From Bacteroidales bacterium (GTDB lineage: Bacteria > Bacteroidota > Bacteroidia > Bacteroidales > UBA932), in assembly GCA_017962165.1 (NCBI GenBank), contig JAGCVW010000014.1:58196-122195 (forward strand): a stretch of 64,000 nucleotides of DNA. The letters run 5' to 3'. Under the pieces are notes generated by a model. It was not told the DNA's origin and made no database searches. It saw only the letters and a list, made by a program, of their open reading frames with translations. The number at the start of each line of letters is the position of its first letter. Position 1 is the first letter of the stretch. Shown here piece by piece: positions 16,410 to 26,128 of the stretch. The translations under genes were made by a program, and so were the position numbers.

Positions 16410-18140
16410 ATGAAAAAATTTCTGAAAATGATGCTCGCGGTGATCTGCGGCATCCTCGTTCTCTGGATTATCGGTTTTACGCTCATTAGCCTGATAGCGT
16501 CCGCCGGCAGCAAGACCCAGTCTGTGCCGGCTGAAGGAATACTGAAAGTAGACCTCTCCAAAGTAACGATAGGCGAGCAGGCCAACGAGACCTTTACCCT
16601 GGGCGCCACTCAGGCCACCCCGATGGGACTCCACCAGGCTGTGAAGGCCCTCGAAGCCGCAGCCGAAGATCCCGGAGTGAAAGCCCTGTATCTGAAGCCC
16701 GACGGCGGAGTGCTCGGCATCGCCACCAGGCAGGAACTCCGTACTGCCCTTGCAAAGTTCCGTCAGAGCGGAAAGCCCGTTGTGGCCTATACGGAAGCCC
16801 TCACCACCGGTTCGATTTACCTGGCTTCGGTGGCAGATAAAGTATATACGACATCATCCATTGGCGTCACCCCCACCTTCAACGGAATAAGCTCCCAGCT
16901 CTATTTCCTCGGAGACCTGCTCGACAGGCTCGGAGTGAAGGTCCAGCTCATACGCCACGGCAAATACAAATCAGCGGGGGAGATGTACATCCGCTCCAGC
17001 GCCAGCCCCGAGAATCTCCACCAGACCCAGGTGTTTATAAACACCCTCTGGAAATCGTTCGGCGGCGAGATTGCGGCCAGCCGCGGCCTCAGTTTGGAAG
17101 CCCTGAACAAAGCCATCGACGATCTCGAGCTCTGCATGCCGGAAGATTTCGTGACCTTCGGCCTTGCCGACGAAGCCCTCGACAGGAAGGGCCTTGAAGA
17201 GAAGCTGGCAGTCCTTGCCCAGGCGGAATCATTCAAGGACGTCAAGATGATACCGTTCGACGGCTATGCCCAGAAGAAAGTGAAGAACAATTTCAGAGCC
17301 CGCGGCAAGATTGCGGTGATATATGCGAACGGTGAGATAGTCGAGGGCCTGGATAAGCAGAATGTAGACGGCGACCGCTTTGCTTCCATTATCGAAGAGG
17401 TCAGGAACGACAGCACGGTCAAGGCCGTGGTCCTTCGCGTAAACTCCCCGGGCGGCAGCGTGAGCGCTTCCGAGAAGATCAAGACCGAACTCGACCTGCT
17501 CGCAGGAGTGAAGCCCCTGATTGCCTCCTACGGCGATTATGCCGCTTCGGGCGGATACTGGATTTCCAACGGCGCCGACAAGATTTACAGCAATGCAACT
17601 ACCATCACCGGCTCCATCGGAGTGTTCGGCATGATTCCCGATTTCAGCAAGCTCATAACTGAGAACGCCCATGTCGGGCTCAACGCCGTTTCGTCCAACA
17701 AACACGGCGACATGATGTCGCTGATGAGGCCCCTCTCTCCGGAGGAATACGCCTACATCCAGCGCAGCATTGAAGCCATCTATTCGCGTTTCGTGGATGT
17801 AGTGGCCGAAGGCCGCGACATGACCCCGGCAAGGGTCGACGAAATCGCCCAGGGCCGCGTATGGGCGGGCGCAGATGCGCTTGAGATAGGTCTGGTAGAT
17901 GAAATCGGTACCCTCGAAGACGCCCTTGCCTATGCCGCGATCAGCGCCGGCAATGAAGACCTTAAGGCCTGGAACATAGTCGAATATCCGAAGGTGATGA
18001 CCTTCGCCGACATGTTCTCCGGCATGATGGGCGGACAGGACGAAGACTACAGCGTCTACCTGTCGTGGTATGAGAACTGGAAGAAAGGAAAGGCGGAGTA
18101 CGTATTCGCATCCATGCCTTTCAGGGTAACCGTCAGATAA
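16410..18140 (+). CDS. sppA: signal peptide peptidase SppA, 67-kDa type
   Basis: 576 residues of peptidase family S49 in the long double-domain form. An N-terminal transmembrane helix ([20 protein letters not shown]) anchors it in the inner membrane, active site outside. The N-terminal domain carries the general-base Lys in [13 protein letters not shown] (near residue 190). The C-terminal domain has [15 protein letters not shown] and the nucleophile Ser in [12 protein letters not shown], then GSIGVFG. It digests signal peptides left after export. Its last 8 bp overlap the convergent tilS. Short leader from the -7 box at 16380. Confidence 0.95.
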   Translation: MKKFLKMMLAVICGILVLWIIGFTLISLIASAGSKTQSVPAEGILKVDLSKVTIGEQANETFTLGATQATPMGLHQAVKALEAAAEDPGVKALYLKPDGGVLGIATRQELRTALAKFRQSGKPVVAYTEALTTGSIYLASVADKVYTTSSIGVTPTFNGISSQLYFLGDLLDRLGVKVQLIRHGKYKSAGEMYIRSSASPENLHQTQVFINTLWKSFGGEIAASRGLSLEALNKAIDDLELCMPEDFVTFGLADEALDRKGLEEKLAVLAQAESFKDVKMIPFDGYAQKKVKNNFRARGKIAVIYANGEIVEGLDKQNVDGDRFASIIEEVRNDSTVKAVVLRVNSPGGSVSASEKIKTELDLLAGVKPLIASYGDYAASGGYWISNGADKIYSNATTITGSIGVFGMIPDFSKLITENAHVGLNAVSSNKHGDMMSLMRPLSPEEYAYIQRSIEAIYSRFVDVVAEGRDMTPARVDEIAQGRVWAGADALEIGLVDEIGTLEDALAYAAISAGNEDLKAWNIVEYPKVMTFADMFSGMMGGQDEDYSVYLSWYENWKKGKAEYVFASMPFRVTVR

Positions 18141-19017
18141 GGCGAAGTTTTCCCTTTCGGACTTTGTAAGGCCCGAATATCTTGCCCCCGAGAGGGCGGC
18201 CGCTTTCGACGGACTTCTTCAGACGGAGAAGTCCGTCTGCGTTTAGCCGCCCTTCTGTAAAGCGGAACAGCAAGTATTCCCAATGTTTGTAGGTGACGAC
18301 CTTTTTCAGGTCGATGGCGCCGTCTGGAAGAACACACTCCGCGGCTGCCTGCCGGTAATAATCCTCAGCGATATCGTCTACCTGAGCGAAACGCTCCATG
18401 TCGGCCTCCAGAGTCTTCAGATAGGAAGGATTGATTTCGGCGAAGACGGGCATTACCTTCGAACGCAGTTTGTTGCGCTTGAAGGCGGTGTCCGCATTGG
18501 TGCTGTCTTCGCGCCACTCAAGGCCGTTTTCCGACATCCATGCCAGGATCTCGGCGCGGCTTACGCCGAGCTGCGGCCTGAGGACCCTCGCGGGGAAGGC
18601 CCCGGAATCGGGGCTCATCCCGCGAAGGCCGCGCCCACCGCAGCCCCGCAGAAGATTCAGAAGAAGGGTCTCGGCGTTGTCGTCGGCATTGTGGGCCACG
18701 GCAACCGCCTCGAAACCTTCGGCCGCGCACAGTTCCGCGAACCATGCGTAGCGCAGCTCGCGCGCGGCCATCTCGATGGAGACGCCGCGCGACGAGGCAT
18801 ACCCGGCAGTGTCGAACGCGCGGACGAAGCACTGCACGCCGTGCGCGGAGCACCACTGCCGCACGAACGCCTCGTCGCCGTCGCTCTCTGCGCCGCGAAG
18901 ATTGAAGTTGCAGTGCGCTACGGCGAAGTCACACGAAGGAAAAAGGTCGCCGCGAAGCGACCTTTCTGCCATGTACATCGAATCGATGCCTCCGCTGACT
19001 GCGAGAAGAATTTTCAC
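18133..19017 (-). CDS. tilS: tRNA(Ile)-lysidine synthetase
   Basis: 294 residues from the GTG at 19017, 2 nt after the stop of the upstream gene. An ATG at 19077 would overlap that gene by 58 bp and puts non-homologous residues before the fold. The PP-loop SGGIDS at residues 8-13 opens the N-type ATP pyrophosphatase domain, followed by AHCNFNLRGAESDGDE and VAHNADDNAETLLLNLLRGCG, all TilS signatures. It makes lysidine at C34 of the AUA-reading tRNA-Ile. The C-terminal domain is short compared with ~430-residue bacterial forms. Third gene of a proS-DUF3078-tilS operon. Confidence 0.93.
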   Translation of the reverse strand: MKILLAVSGGIDSMYMAERSLRGDLFPSCDFAVAHCNFNLRGAESDGDEAFVRQWCSAHGVQCFVRAFDTAGYASSRGVSIEMAARELRYAWFAELCAAEGFEAVAVAHNADDNAETLLLNLLRGCGGRGLRGMSPDSGAFPARVLRPQLGVSRAEILAWMSENGLEWREDSTNADTAFKRNKLRSKVMPVFAEINPSYLKTLEADMERFAQVDDIAEDYYRQAAAECVLPDGAIDLKKVVTYKHWEYLLFRFTEGRLNADGLLRLKKSVESGRPLGGKIFGPYKVRKGKLRLI

Positions 19018-19019
19018 AA

Positions 19020-20039
19020 TTACTTGGAAGCGATCGTGTAGGTGAATGCGAAGCTCAGGAACTCCTTGAACTGCCATCCGCGAGGGGTGGTGGTTCCTGT
19101 GGTCTCATCGATGATGAGGACGTTGGGATCGTTGATCATCCATGTCTTCGCGGAGAGTTTGATGAGCTTGGAAAGCTGCCAGTCGATGGCGTTGTCCCAG
19201 TTGATGCGGACGTAAGGCTCGCTGAGATAGTCGGTGAAGACCGTGGCCTGAGACTCGAAGGTAAAGATGTCGTTGATGACGAACTTGAGGTTGGCCTTCA
19301 CCTGGGCACCGAACTGGAACAGGGCGCTCTTGTAAGTAGCGGGAGTAACACCGTCTGCCGCATAGGTCTCGACCTTCATGCCGTAGGAAGGACGGAGGGC
19401 CGGGTTGGTGACGATGGTGAAACCGCCGGTAAGAGGAGCGACGTTGATGTTGAACCACTCGTTCGGGACCCACTGGATACCAAGTGCGAGGTTGGTGTAA
19501 GCAGGGGAGATGAAGCCCGATACTGCAGGATCTGCAGACCATTTGAGGGTGGTGGCGTCCTGAGTATAGCCGCCCGGGGTGTCGGTGAACTGGCTGCGGA
19601 AGTCATACGAAGCGGTGTAGCTCAACTTCGAGTCCGCGCCGGTCTGGTAGGCCCACTTGCTCTCCAGGTAGATACGGTCGTTGTTCTTCTGGAACACGCC
19701 TTCCTTGTCGGAAGAGTTGAGGAAACCGTAGTCAAGCTGGAGACGGTTGTTCCAGCTCATGAGGTCCTTCTTGTAGTTGGCCTTGGCGTCGAGGTTCGAC
19801 GCAAGGGTGAGGGTGTTGTAACCACCGGCGGCCCAGTTGTTGAGCATGGTGTTGTTGACTCCGACACTGACCGACACGGAGTTGGTCCAGTAGTTGGGCT
19901 TCGGGGCTTTTACTTCCTCGATGGGAGCGCCGGCGATGGCGGCTGCTGCATCTTCGGCAGCCTGCTGCACGGCATCCTGTGCGAATGCGCAGGTTATTGC
20001 AAGTGCGAGAGCACTGATAACTGCAAAGGTCTTTTTCAT
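19020..20039 (-). CDS. DUF3078 outer-membrane protein
   Basis: 339 residues. The signal peptide ends in CAFAQ, then an Ala-rich spacer (~22-45). The DUF3078 hallmark NYWTNSVSVSVGVNNTMLNNWAAGG follows, then amphipathic beta strands through to the C-terminal FLSFAFTYTIASK. DUF3078 proteins are Bacteroidota-specific predicted outer-membrane beta-barrels of unknown function. The gene lies 15 nt after proS and 2 nt before tilS, so it should be translated from the same mRNA. Confidence 0.9.
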   Translation of the reverse strand: MKKTFAVISALALAITCAFAQDAVQQAAEDAAAAIAGAPIEEVKAPKPNYWTNSVSVSVGVNNTMLNNWAAGGYNTLTLASNLDAKANYKKDLMSWNNRLQLDYGFLNSSDKEGVFQKNNDRIYLESKWAYQTGADSKLSYTASYDFRSQFTDTPGGYTQDATTLKWSADPAVSGFISPAYTNLALGIQWVPNEWFNINVAPLTGGFTIVTNPALRPSYGMKVETYAADGVTPATYKSALFQFGAQVKANLKFVINDIFTFESQATVFTDYLSEPYVRINWDNAIDWQLSKLIKLSAKTWMINDPNVLIIDETTGTTTPRGWQFKEFLSFAFTYTIASK

Positions 20040-20054
20040 GGTATAATGAGTTGA

Positions 20055-21533
20055 TTAATAAGCTATTGCAAAAACGACGCGGCCCTTGGAAGGCTTTCCG
20101 GAGTAGATGTCTACTCCTTCTTCTTCGCAGACACAGCTATCGATAGGAATACAACGGATGGTGGCTTTGGTTTCGTCCTTTATCTTCTGCTCGGTCTCGG
20201 CAGTACCGTCCCAGTGGCAGAGAAGGAAGCCGCCCTTCTGAATTTCGGTCTTGAACTCTTCCCAGGAATCACACTTCCTGATGTTTGAATCGCGCCAGTC
20301 AAGAGCCTTTTTGTAGATGTTGGCCTGGATGTCGTCAAGAAGGCCGTGGATGTGGGCTTCGATACCCTCCAGGGCCATGGTCTCCTTGGTAAGGGTATCC
20401 CTGCGGGCAACCTCTACCGTACCGGCTGCCAGGTCGCGGGCGCCCATCGCAAGGCGCACAGGAACTCCCTTGAGTTCCCACTCCGCGAACTTGAAGCCCG
20501 GACGGAGGGTGTCGCGGTCGTCGATCTGGACGCTGTGGCCGAGGGCCTCGAGGCCCGCCTTGATCTTCTCGAACTCGGCGATTACGGCGTCATGCTCCTC
20601 GTCGGTCTTGTAAATGGGCACCATCACGATCTGGATGGGGGCGAGGGCCGGCGGCAGAACCAGTCCGTTGTCGTCTCCGTGGGCCATGATGAGCGCGCCC
20701 ATCAGGCGCGTGCTCACGCCCCACGAAGTAGCCCAGACGTACTGCAGGCCGCCGTCCTTGTCGGCGAACTGCACGTCGAAGCTCTTCGCGAAGTTCTGGC
20801 CGAGGAAGTGCGACGTACCGGCCTGGAGGGCCTTGCCGTCCTGCATCATGGCCTCGATGGTGAGGGTATCAAGCGCGCCTGCGAAGCGCTCGTTGGGGCT
20901 TTTGTGGCCGACGATTACCGGCAGGGCCATGGTATTGCGGGCGAAGTCTGCGTAGACGCCGACCATTTGCCTGGCCTTGGCCTCGGCTTCCTCAGCGGTG
21001 GCATGGGCGGTGTGACCTTCCTGCCAGAGGAACTCCGCGGTACGGAGGAACGGGCGGGTGCGCATCTCCCAGCGCACGACGTTGCACCACTGGTTGCAGA
21101 GGATAGGGAGGTCCCTCCAACTCTTGATCCAGTTTTTGTAGACGCTCCAGATAATAGTCTCGGATGTGGGGCGAACGACGAGTTCTTCTTCGAGTTTCGC
21201 GTCCGGATCCACTATCACGCCGTTCCCGTCGGGATCGTTCATCAGGCGGTGGTGCGTCACCACTGCGCATTCCTTGGCGAAGCCGGCGACATGCTCGGCC
21301 TCACGGCTGAAGAACGACTTGGGGATAAACAGGGGGAAATAGGCGTTCTGGACTCCCGTCTTTTTGAAGGCGGCGTCGAGTACGCTCTGCATCTTTTCCC
21401 ATATTGCGTAGCCGTAGGGCTTGATGACCATACATCCCCTGACGGCGGACTGCTCGGCGAGATCGGCCTTCACGACAAGGTCGTTGTACCACTGTGAGTA
21501 GTTCTCGCTTCGCGGCGTGATTTCTTTTGCCAT
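20055..21533 (-). CDS. proS: prolyl-tRNA synthetase, archaeal/eukaryotic-like type
   Basis: 492 residues, class II synthetase for tRNA-Pro. At under 500 residues it has no bacterial-type editing insertion, and it carries the archaeal-like C-terminal extension ending in GRVVFAIAY. Motifs: [18 protein letters not shown] (motif 1), [46 protein letters not shown] (motif 2), and [15 protein letters not shown] with [21 protein letters not shown] (motif 3). The anticodon-binding domain follows from ~290. First gene of the operon with DUF3078 and tilS. I see no exact -7 box on its strand in the 100-bp divergent spacer. Confidence 0.96.
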   Translation of the reverse strand: MAKEITPRSENYSQWYNDLVVKADLAEQSAVRGCMVIKPYGYAIWEKMQSVLDAAFKKTGVQNAYFPLFIPKSFFSREAEHVAGFAKECAVVTHHRLMNDPDGNGVIVDPDAKLEEELVVRPTSETIIWSVYKNWIKSWRDLPILCNQWCNVVRWEMRTRPFLRTAEFLWQEGHTAHATAEEAEAKARQMVGVYADFARNTMALPVIVGHKSPNERFAGALDTLTIEAMMQDGKALQAGTSHFLGQNFAKSFDVQFADKDGGLQYVWATSWGVSTRLMGALIMAHGDDNGLVLPPALAPIQIVMVPIYKTDEEHDAVIAEFEKIKAGLEALGHSVQIDDRDTLRPGFKFAEWELKGVPVRLAMGARDLAAGTVEVARRDTLTKETMALEGIEAHIHGLLDDIQANIYKKALDWRDSNIRKCDSWEEFKTEIQKGGFLLCHWDGTAETEQKIKDETKATIRCIPIDSCVCEEEGVDIYSGKPSKGRVVFAIAY

Positions 21534-21555
21534 CGTATTTGTAGATAAAATTTGC

Positions 21556-21563
21556 TAAATTTG
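21556..21563 (+). promoter_or_regulatory. -7 promoter element of the 21633 lipoprotein operon
   Basis: TAAATTTG matches TAnnTTTG, predicting transcription from about 21568 and a leader of about 65 nt. Confidence 0.55.
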
Positions 21564-21570
21564 CAGTCCC

Positions 21571-21586
21571 GTACCCGCGCGGGTAC
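21571..21586 (+). promoter_or_regulatory. perfect 16-bp palindrome at the 5' end of the leader
   Basis: GTACCCGCGCGGGTAC is fully self-complementary and begins about 3 nt after the predicted transcription start. It could be an operator at the start site or a protective 5' hairpin on the mRNA. No function is known to me. Confidence 0.4.
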
Positions 21587-21620
21587 GAATCTTGCGGGCA
21601 AAGATAGTAAAAATTATTGT

Positions 21621-21626
21621 AGGAGG
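21621..21626 (+). promoter_or_regulatory. unusual strong Shine-Dalgarno sequence
   Basis: AGGAGG lies 6 nt before the ATG at 21633. Bacteroidota mRNAs rarely use this signal and nearly all other starts in this window lack it, so its presence both fixes this start and stands out. Confidence 0.6.
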
Positions 21627-21632
21627 TTCATA

Positions 21633-22499
21633 ATGAAACGCAGTTTGATCTTTTTTGCGGCGGTCGCTTTATCCGCCGCCTCATGCGGAACGGCCGGAGA
21701 AGTCTCCGACTGGGACCGTTTCCAGGACGGAATCTACTACAAACCTAACCCTGTCGCCTCCGCCCGCGAGCCTCTGAGCGAAGACGAGTTCCGCTATCTA
21801 GCCCAGATGGACAACTTCAGCCGGCAGCGCGACACTTCCAACATTTCCAATCAGGTCGGAGAAGAATCCGATACATACCGGGATTATTACTGGTACTACG
21901 GTTATCCTTACGGCTACTGGCGCCCTTACCGCTGGGGATGGCATTCGCATTGGGGATACTATTCCTACTGGGGCTCTCCCTATTACTACGGCTGGTACGA
22001 CCCCTGGTACTACGACCCGTGGTATTGGGACTACGGCTACTATGGTTGGGGCTATCCCTATCACCACCATTACTACGGAGGCTGGCATCATTCCGGGACT
22101 TATGCCCAGAGGACAGGCTCCGCAACCAGCGGCCGCTACACCCGTCCGGGAACATACCGGAATCCTACCAGGACCGCTTCTGTCATGGCCCAGCGCGACT
22201 TAGACAGAATCAAGGTCCAGCGAAGCGGCCCGAAAACCACTGCCGTCAACCGTGAAACAGGTTATTCCGAAACCATGAATTACCGCACCGTCTCTGCAAC
22301 GCGCGCGGGTTCGTCTGCATCTTATAACGGCAGCCGCAGCAGCGGCAGCGCCTCCCGCTACGAAAGCAGCTCTTCCTCGTCCCGCTCAGTGAGCAGTACC
22401 AGGAGCAGCGGATATTCGGGCGGAGGACACTCCTCCGGCGGAGGCCACTCGTCGCACAGCAGCGGCGGTGGCGGTTACCACGGCGGAGGCCACAGATAA
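21633..22499 (+). CDS. Tyr/Trp/Gly-rich predicted lipoprotein, unknown function
   Basis: 288 residues; family not recognised. A lipoprotein signal (SAASC, Cys17) is followed by an ordered segment to ~80. A striking aromatic block of Tyr, Trp, Gly, Pro and His then runs from ~82 to ~155 (YYWYYGYPYGYW and similar). A basic Arg/Thr region comes next, then a Ser-rich stretch, and a C-terminal Gly/Ser/His tail (GGGHSSGGGHSSHSSGGGG). Such composition suggests a surface-exposed low-complexity adhesive or scaffold protein (inference). The ATG at 21633 is chosen because it follows AGGAGG and starts a signal peptide. It precedes the FadL-like gene by 12 nt. Confidence 0.75.
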   Translation: MKRSLIFFAAVALSAASCGTAGEVSDWDRFQDGIYYKPNPVASAREPLSEDEFRYLAQMDNFSRQRDTSNISNQVGEESDTYRDYYWYYGYPYGYWRPYRWGWHSHWGYYSYWGSPYYYGWYDPWYYDPWYWDYGYYGWGYPYHHHYYGGWHHSGTYAQRTGSATSGRYTRPGTYRNPTRTASVMAQRDLDRIKVQRSGPKTTAVNRETGYSETMNYRTVSATRAGSSASYNGSRSSGSASRYESSSSSSRSVSSTRSSGYSGGGHSSGGGHSSHSSGGGGYHGGGHR

Positions 22500-22511
22500 T
22501 ATTCCATCGCT

Positions 22512-24188
22512 ATGAAAAAGTCCTTCATACTGATTCTTTCGCTTGCAGTGTGTACGGCGGCGTCGGCCCAGTCGATGTATGACGCCTACACATTCGCCGA
22601 GAACAACTATATCGGGACGGCCAGGTCGGCCGGCCTCGCCAATGCCGTCACTGCCCTGGGCGGAGACCTCGGCACCATCGGCATCAACCCCGCCGGCTCA
22701 GCCGTCGCAGGTTATTCACAGTTTACCATTACTCCGGCCCTCAGCCTTTCCGTGGGCCGCACACATTACGCTCTCAGCCCGACAAGCGCATACCAGGAGG
22801 GTCAGAATACCTTCAATCCTGTGTTTAAGCTGCCCAATGTAGGCGCTACCGCCCGCTATGATACTGACAGCGATGTCCTTAGGTCCTTCACCTTCGGCTT
22901 CGTGCTCAATACCGTGACGGATTACAATTCCAGGATGGTAGGTTCCGGCCTGAACTCAATGTCGTCTCGCTTCGGCGAGATGGCCGCAGCAGCCACCGAC
23001 CTCAATATCGCCCCGGCCGACCTTGCTTCGAACGCATTCTACAACAACGCCGACTACGCGAATTACTGGGACACGGCGATTGGCTACGACATAGGCCTTA
23101 TCAACTCCTTCGGGACGAACAACGAATACGTAGGTTGCGCCGAGGTCCTGACAGACAGGGGAGAGCACTACGTCCCCAGCGACCTGCGCCAGACCTCCAC
23201 GGTCACTCATATGGGTTACAAGACCGACATGATTATGAATTTCGGTTTCAACCTCAGCGACCGTCTCTTCCTTGGCCTGAACATGGGCGTTCCGCTGATC
23301 GAGTACTCCAATACCGAGACTATAGCCGAGGTGGCTCAGACCGTCGAGGATTTCCCCGTCTCCTTCACTTACGACGACTCTTCGACCGAGGATACTTACT
23401 TCAGCGACGCCGCCTACCGTTACAACTATTACGCGAAGGGCGCCGGCATCTATCTTAAGGCGGGCCTTATCTGGCTGCCTACAAACAGCCTCAGGGTCGG
23501 TCTTGCATACCAGACCAGGACGGTCTTCAGCATCGAAGAGAGCTGGCAGCACAGCGGCATGGTCCGCTACGACAACGGCAAGAGCTACAGCGGATCCGGC
23601 GAGGAGGGATGGTACGAGTATACCCTCTACACCCCGAGCGTGCTGAACGCCGGCCTTGCATGGACTTTCGGCCGCAGGGGCCTGCTTAGCTTCGATTATG
23701 AGCTTACTGACTATGCGCGCATGAAGTTCAATCAGAGCGAGGAATTCGACGACGTATATGCCTTAGAGAACCAGGCGATCAGGGCCTTCAACGGCCCCGC
23801 GCACTCCTTCAGGGCAGGCGCTGAGTTCAATCTGACTCCGACCTTTGCCCTCAGGGCGGGAGCTTCGCTCAGGACTTCTCCGGAAAAGACCTATAAGGAC
23901 CAGACCGGAACAGTCATCACCTACGATGACTACGACAACGACTATTACCTCGGCCGGAAGACCCTTCAGGGCAGGGGCGAATACAATAAGGATTATGTTT
24001 TTGGCGTTTCGGGCGGCCTGGGATTCAACCCGGCAGGTTCGTTCTTCGCGGACTTCGCCGTTCAGGGTACCCTCTATCCCGCTACCGTCTTTCAGCCATA
24101 CTACGACTACGCAACCGTCTATTCTCCACGCATCAAGCAGAGAAGGCTTTTGTGCGCGGCATTGATTACCATAGGTTGGAGATTTTAA
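22512..24188 (+). CDS. OmpP1/FadL/TodX-family outer-membrane transporter
   Basis: 558 residues. A signal peptide (to ASAQS) is followed by the FadL-family opening: YIGTARSAGLANAVTALGGDLGTIGINPAGSAV, the N-terminal hatch with the NPAG motif. A long beta-barrel follows, including LGLNMGVPLIEY, YLKAGLIWLPTNSLRVGLAYQ and LSFDYELTDYARMKF, ending in ALITIGWRF with C-terminal Phe. FadL-type proteins admit hydrophobic compounds; Bacteroidota also use this fold for PorV-like secretion partners. Which role applies cannot be told from sequence. Between the aromatic lipoprotein (12 nt) and lpxD (9 nt), probably one operon. Confidence 0.88.
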   Translation: MKKSFILILSLAVCTAASAQSMYDAYTFAENNYIGTARSAGLANAVTALGGDLGTIGINPAGSAVAGYSQFTITPALSLSVGRTHYALSPTSAYQEGQNTFNPVFKLPNVGATARYDTDSDVLRSFTFGFVLNTVTDYNSRMVGSGLNSMSSRFGEMAAAATDLNIAPADLASNAFYNNADYANYWDTAIGYDIGLINSFGTNNEYVGCAEVLTDRGEHYVPSDLRQTSTVTHMGYKTDMIMNFGFNLSDRLFLGLNMGVPLIEYSNTETIAEVAQTVEDFPVSFTYDDSSTEDTYFSDAAYRYNYYAKGAGIYLKAGLIWLPTNSLRVGLAYQTRTVFSIEESWQHSGMVRYDNGKSYSGSGEEGWYEYTLYTPSVLNAGLAWTFGRRGLLSFDYELTDYARMKFNQSEEFDDVYALENQAIRAFNGPAHSFRAGAEFNLTPTFALRAGASLRTSPEKTYKDQTGTVITYDDYDNDYYLGRKTLQGRGEYNKDYVFGVSGGLGFNPAGSFFADFAVQGTLYPATVFQPYYDYATVYSPRIKQRRLLCAALITIGWRF

Positions 24189-24197
24189 TTTAGAGTA

Positions 24198-25184
24198 ATG
24201 AAATTCACAGCAAAGGAACTCGCCGAAGTCCTGAACGGGACAGTAGAAGGCGACCCGCAGGCCACAGCGACCACATTCGCGAAAATCGAGCACGGCAAAC
24301 CCGGCGAACTCTGTTTCTATGCAAATCCCAAATACGAGCAGTATGTCTATACCAGCAAGGCCTCTATCCTTCTGGTAAACAAGGACTTCGATCCTAAGGA
24401 AGCCGTGACGCCGACCCTTGTCAGGGTTGAGAATGCCTACAGCGCCCTGGCCGAACTGCTCAACTACGTAAAGTCGCAACATAAAACCTTCCGCCGCCAC
24501 CGCGGCCGTTGCAGCATAGCGCTGAGCGCGAAGCTCGGAAAGAAGGTCTGGGTCGGCGACTTCGTGACAATCGGCAAAAAGACCAGGATAGGCGACTGCA
24601 CCAAGATATACAATAACGTCACCATCGGCGACAACGTCAAAATAGGCGAGAAGTGCATCATCTACCCGGGCGCCCACATCTTCTCGGACACCGTGGTAGG
24701 AGACAGAACTATTCTTCATTCGGGCTGTGTGATCGGCGACGACGGCTTCGGCAACGCCCTCCAGCCAGACGGAAGCTGGAAAAAGATTGAGCATGTCGGC
24801 AACGTCATCATTGGCTCGGACGTGGAGATAGGCTCTAACGCTACAATCGACAAGGCTCCGATGGAGTCCACCATCATCGAAGACGGCGTAAGGATAGACA
24901 ACCTCTGCCTGATAGCCCACAACGTAGTGGTCGGAAAGAACACGGCGATGGCTGGCCAGAGCGGAATAGCCGGTTCGGCTGTGATAGGCGAAGGCTGCAT
25001 CATAGCCGGCCAGGCCGGAATCGTCGGCCACATCAAGGTCGCCGACCATACGACCGTAGCGGCGCAGGCGGGAGTCATAGGCAATGTCCGTAAGAGCGGG
25101 GAAGTCCTGCTGGGTATGCCGGCCATTCCGAGGAGCACTTTTATGCGTGCTTACGCAAAGTTTAAGGCAAGTGGTGAGGAATAA
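24198..25184 (+). CDS. lpxD: UDP-3-O-acylglucosamine N-acyltransferase
   Basis: 328 residues. The N-terminal uridine-binding domain (to ~95, EHGKPGELCFYANPKYEQYV) is followed by a left-handed beta helix of hexapeptide repeats and a C-terminal helix (RSTFMRAYAKFKA). The catalytic His sits in LCLIAHNVVVGKN, and VIGDDGFGN is a further LpxD signature. It adds the N-linked 3-hydroxyacyl chain in step three of lipid A synthesis. It is followed by lpxC and lpxA, the usual Bacteroidota order. Confidence 0.96.
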   Translation: MKFTAKELAEVLNGTVEGDPQATATTFAKIEHGKPGELCFYANPKYEQYVYTSKASILLVNKDFDPKEAVTPTLVRVENAYSALAELLNYVKSQHKTFRRHRGRCSIALSAKLGKKVWVGDFVTIGKKTRIGDCTKIYNNVTIGDNVKIGEKCIIYPGAHIFSDTVVGDRTILHSGCVIGDDGFGNALQPDGSWKKIEHVGNVIIGSDVEIGSNATIDKAPMESTIIEDGVRIDNLCLIAHNVVVGKNTAMAGQSGIAGSAVIGEGCIIAGQAGIVGHIKVADHTTVAAQAGVIGNVRKSGEVLLGMPAIPRSTFMRAYAKFKASGEE

Positions 25185-25197
25185 TCAAAACTTTTCC

Positions 25198-25205
25198 TAT
25201 CTTTG
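25198..25205 (+). promoter_or_regulatory. -7 promoter element of lpxC
   Basis: TATCTTTG matches TAnnTTTG; its last base is 12 nt before the lpxC ATG. lpxC-lpxA-wbqC may therefore be expressed independently of lpxD. Confidence 0.6.
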
Positions 25206-25216
25206 CGGCCGCTTTT

Positions 25217-26122
25217 ATGAAACAGCACACGCTTTCCAAGATATATTCCTTCGAGGGTAAAGGATTGCATACGGGCCTCTATGCCCATATGCAGATATGT
25301 CCTGCTCCGGTTGACACCGGCGTAAGGTTCATCAGGACCGACCTTCACAAAATCCACGGCCATGAAGCCTATGCGGATGCCGTGGCGGAGAATGTATCGA
25401 AGACGGCGCGCAGCACCACCATCACCGGCTCCGGAGTGTCGGTCAGCACAGTAGAGCACCTCCTGTCCGCCCTTACTGGACTCGGAATCGACAACGCGTA
25501 TGTGAGGATAGACAACAGGGAAGTGCCCATCCTCGACGGCAGCGCCAGGCCCTATGTGGAAGCAATCTCCAAGGACGGGACGGTAGAGCAGGACGCCGAA
25601 AGGAAGTGGATTGAAATAAACCACGTCGTGGAGTATAAGAACCCCAAGACCGGTTCCTGGATAAGGCTGGAGCCGGCGGATTCCTTCTCGGTGGAGTCGA
25701 CCATCGACTTCAACTCAAAGGTCCTCGGGGTGCAGACGGTAAGATGGGACGATACGGTGGATTATGCCACTCAAATCGCTCCATGCAGGACCTTCTGCTT
25801 CCTCCACGAAGTGTTCGGCATGCTCATGGCGGGCCTTGTGAAGGGCGGCGACCTGGGCAATGCCATCGTTATAGTGGAGAGGCCGGTGAGCAGGCTCAAG
25901 ATGCGCCTGATCGCCCGCAGGCTCCGCCAGCCTAACATCACGGTAACCGAGAGGGGTTACCTGAGCAACATAGCCCTGAGTTTCCCTGACGAGTGCGGGC
26001 GGCACAAACTGCTCGATCTCATGGGCGACCTCAGGCTCTGCGGCGGCTTCCTGAAAGCGAAGGTGACGGCCTACAAGCCTGGCCATAGCTTGAATACGAA
26101 AGTTGCACAAATGATAAAGTAA
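25217..26122 (+). CDS. lpxC: UDP-3-O-acyl-N-acetylglucosamine deacetylase, without fused FabZ
   Basis: 301 residues of zinc deacetylase LpxC, the committed step of lipid A synthesis. Seen: FEGKGLHTGLYAHMQICPA, VSTVEHLLSALTGLGIDNAYV (zinc His), PILDGSA, RTFCFLHEV, and RHKLLDLMGD (second zinc His and Asp), then KPGHSLNTK (catalytic His). In most Bacteroidales LpxC is a ~460-residue fusion with the 3-hydroxyacyl-ACP dehydratase FabZ. Here the reading frame stops right after the LpxC domain (KVAQMIK) and lpxA starts 6 nt later. I see no frameshift remnant of FabZ. All LpxC catalytic residues are present. Confidence 0.95.
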   Translation: MKQHTLSKIYSFEGKGLHTGLYAHMQICPAPVDTGVRFIRTDLHKIHGHEAYADAVAENVSKTARSTTITGSGVSVSTVEHLLSALTGLGIDNAYVRIDNREVPILDGSARPYVEAISKDGTVEQDAERKWIEINHVVEYKNPKTGSWIRLEPADSFSVESTIDFNSKVLGVQTVRWDDTVDYATQIAPCRTFCFLHEVFGMLMAGLVKGGDLGNAIVIVERPVSRLKMRLIARRLRQPNITVTERGYLSNIALSFPDECGRHKLLDLMGDLRLCGGFLKAKVTAYKPGHSLNTKVAQMIK

Positions 26123-26128
26123 TACAAT

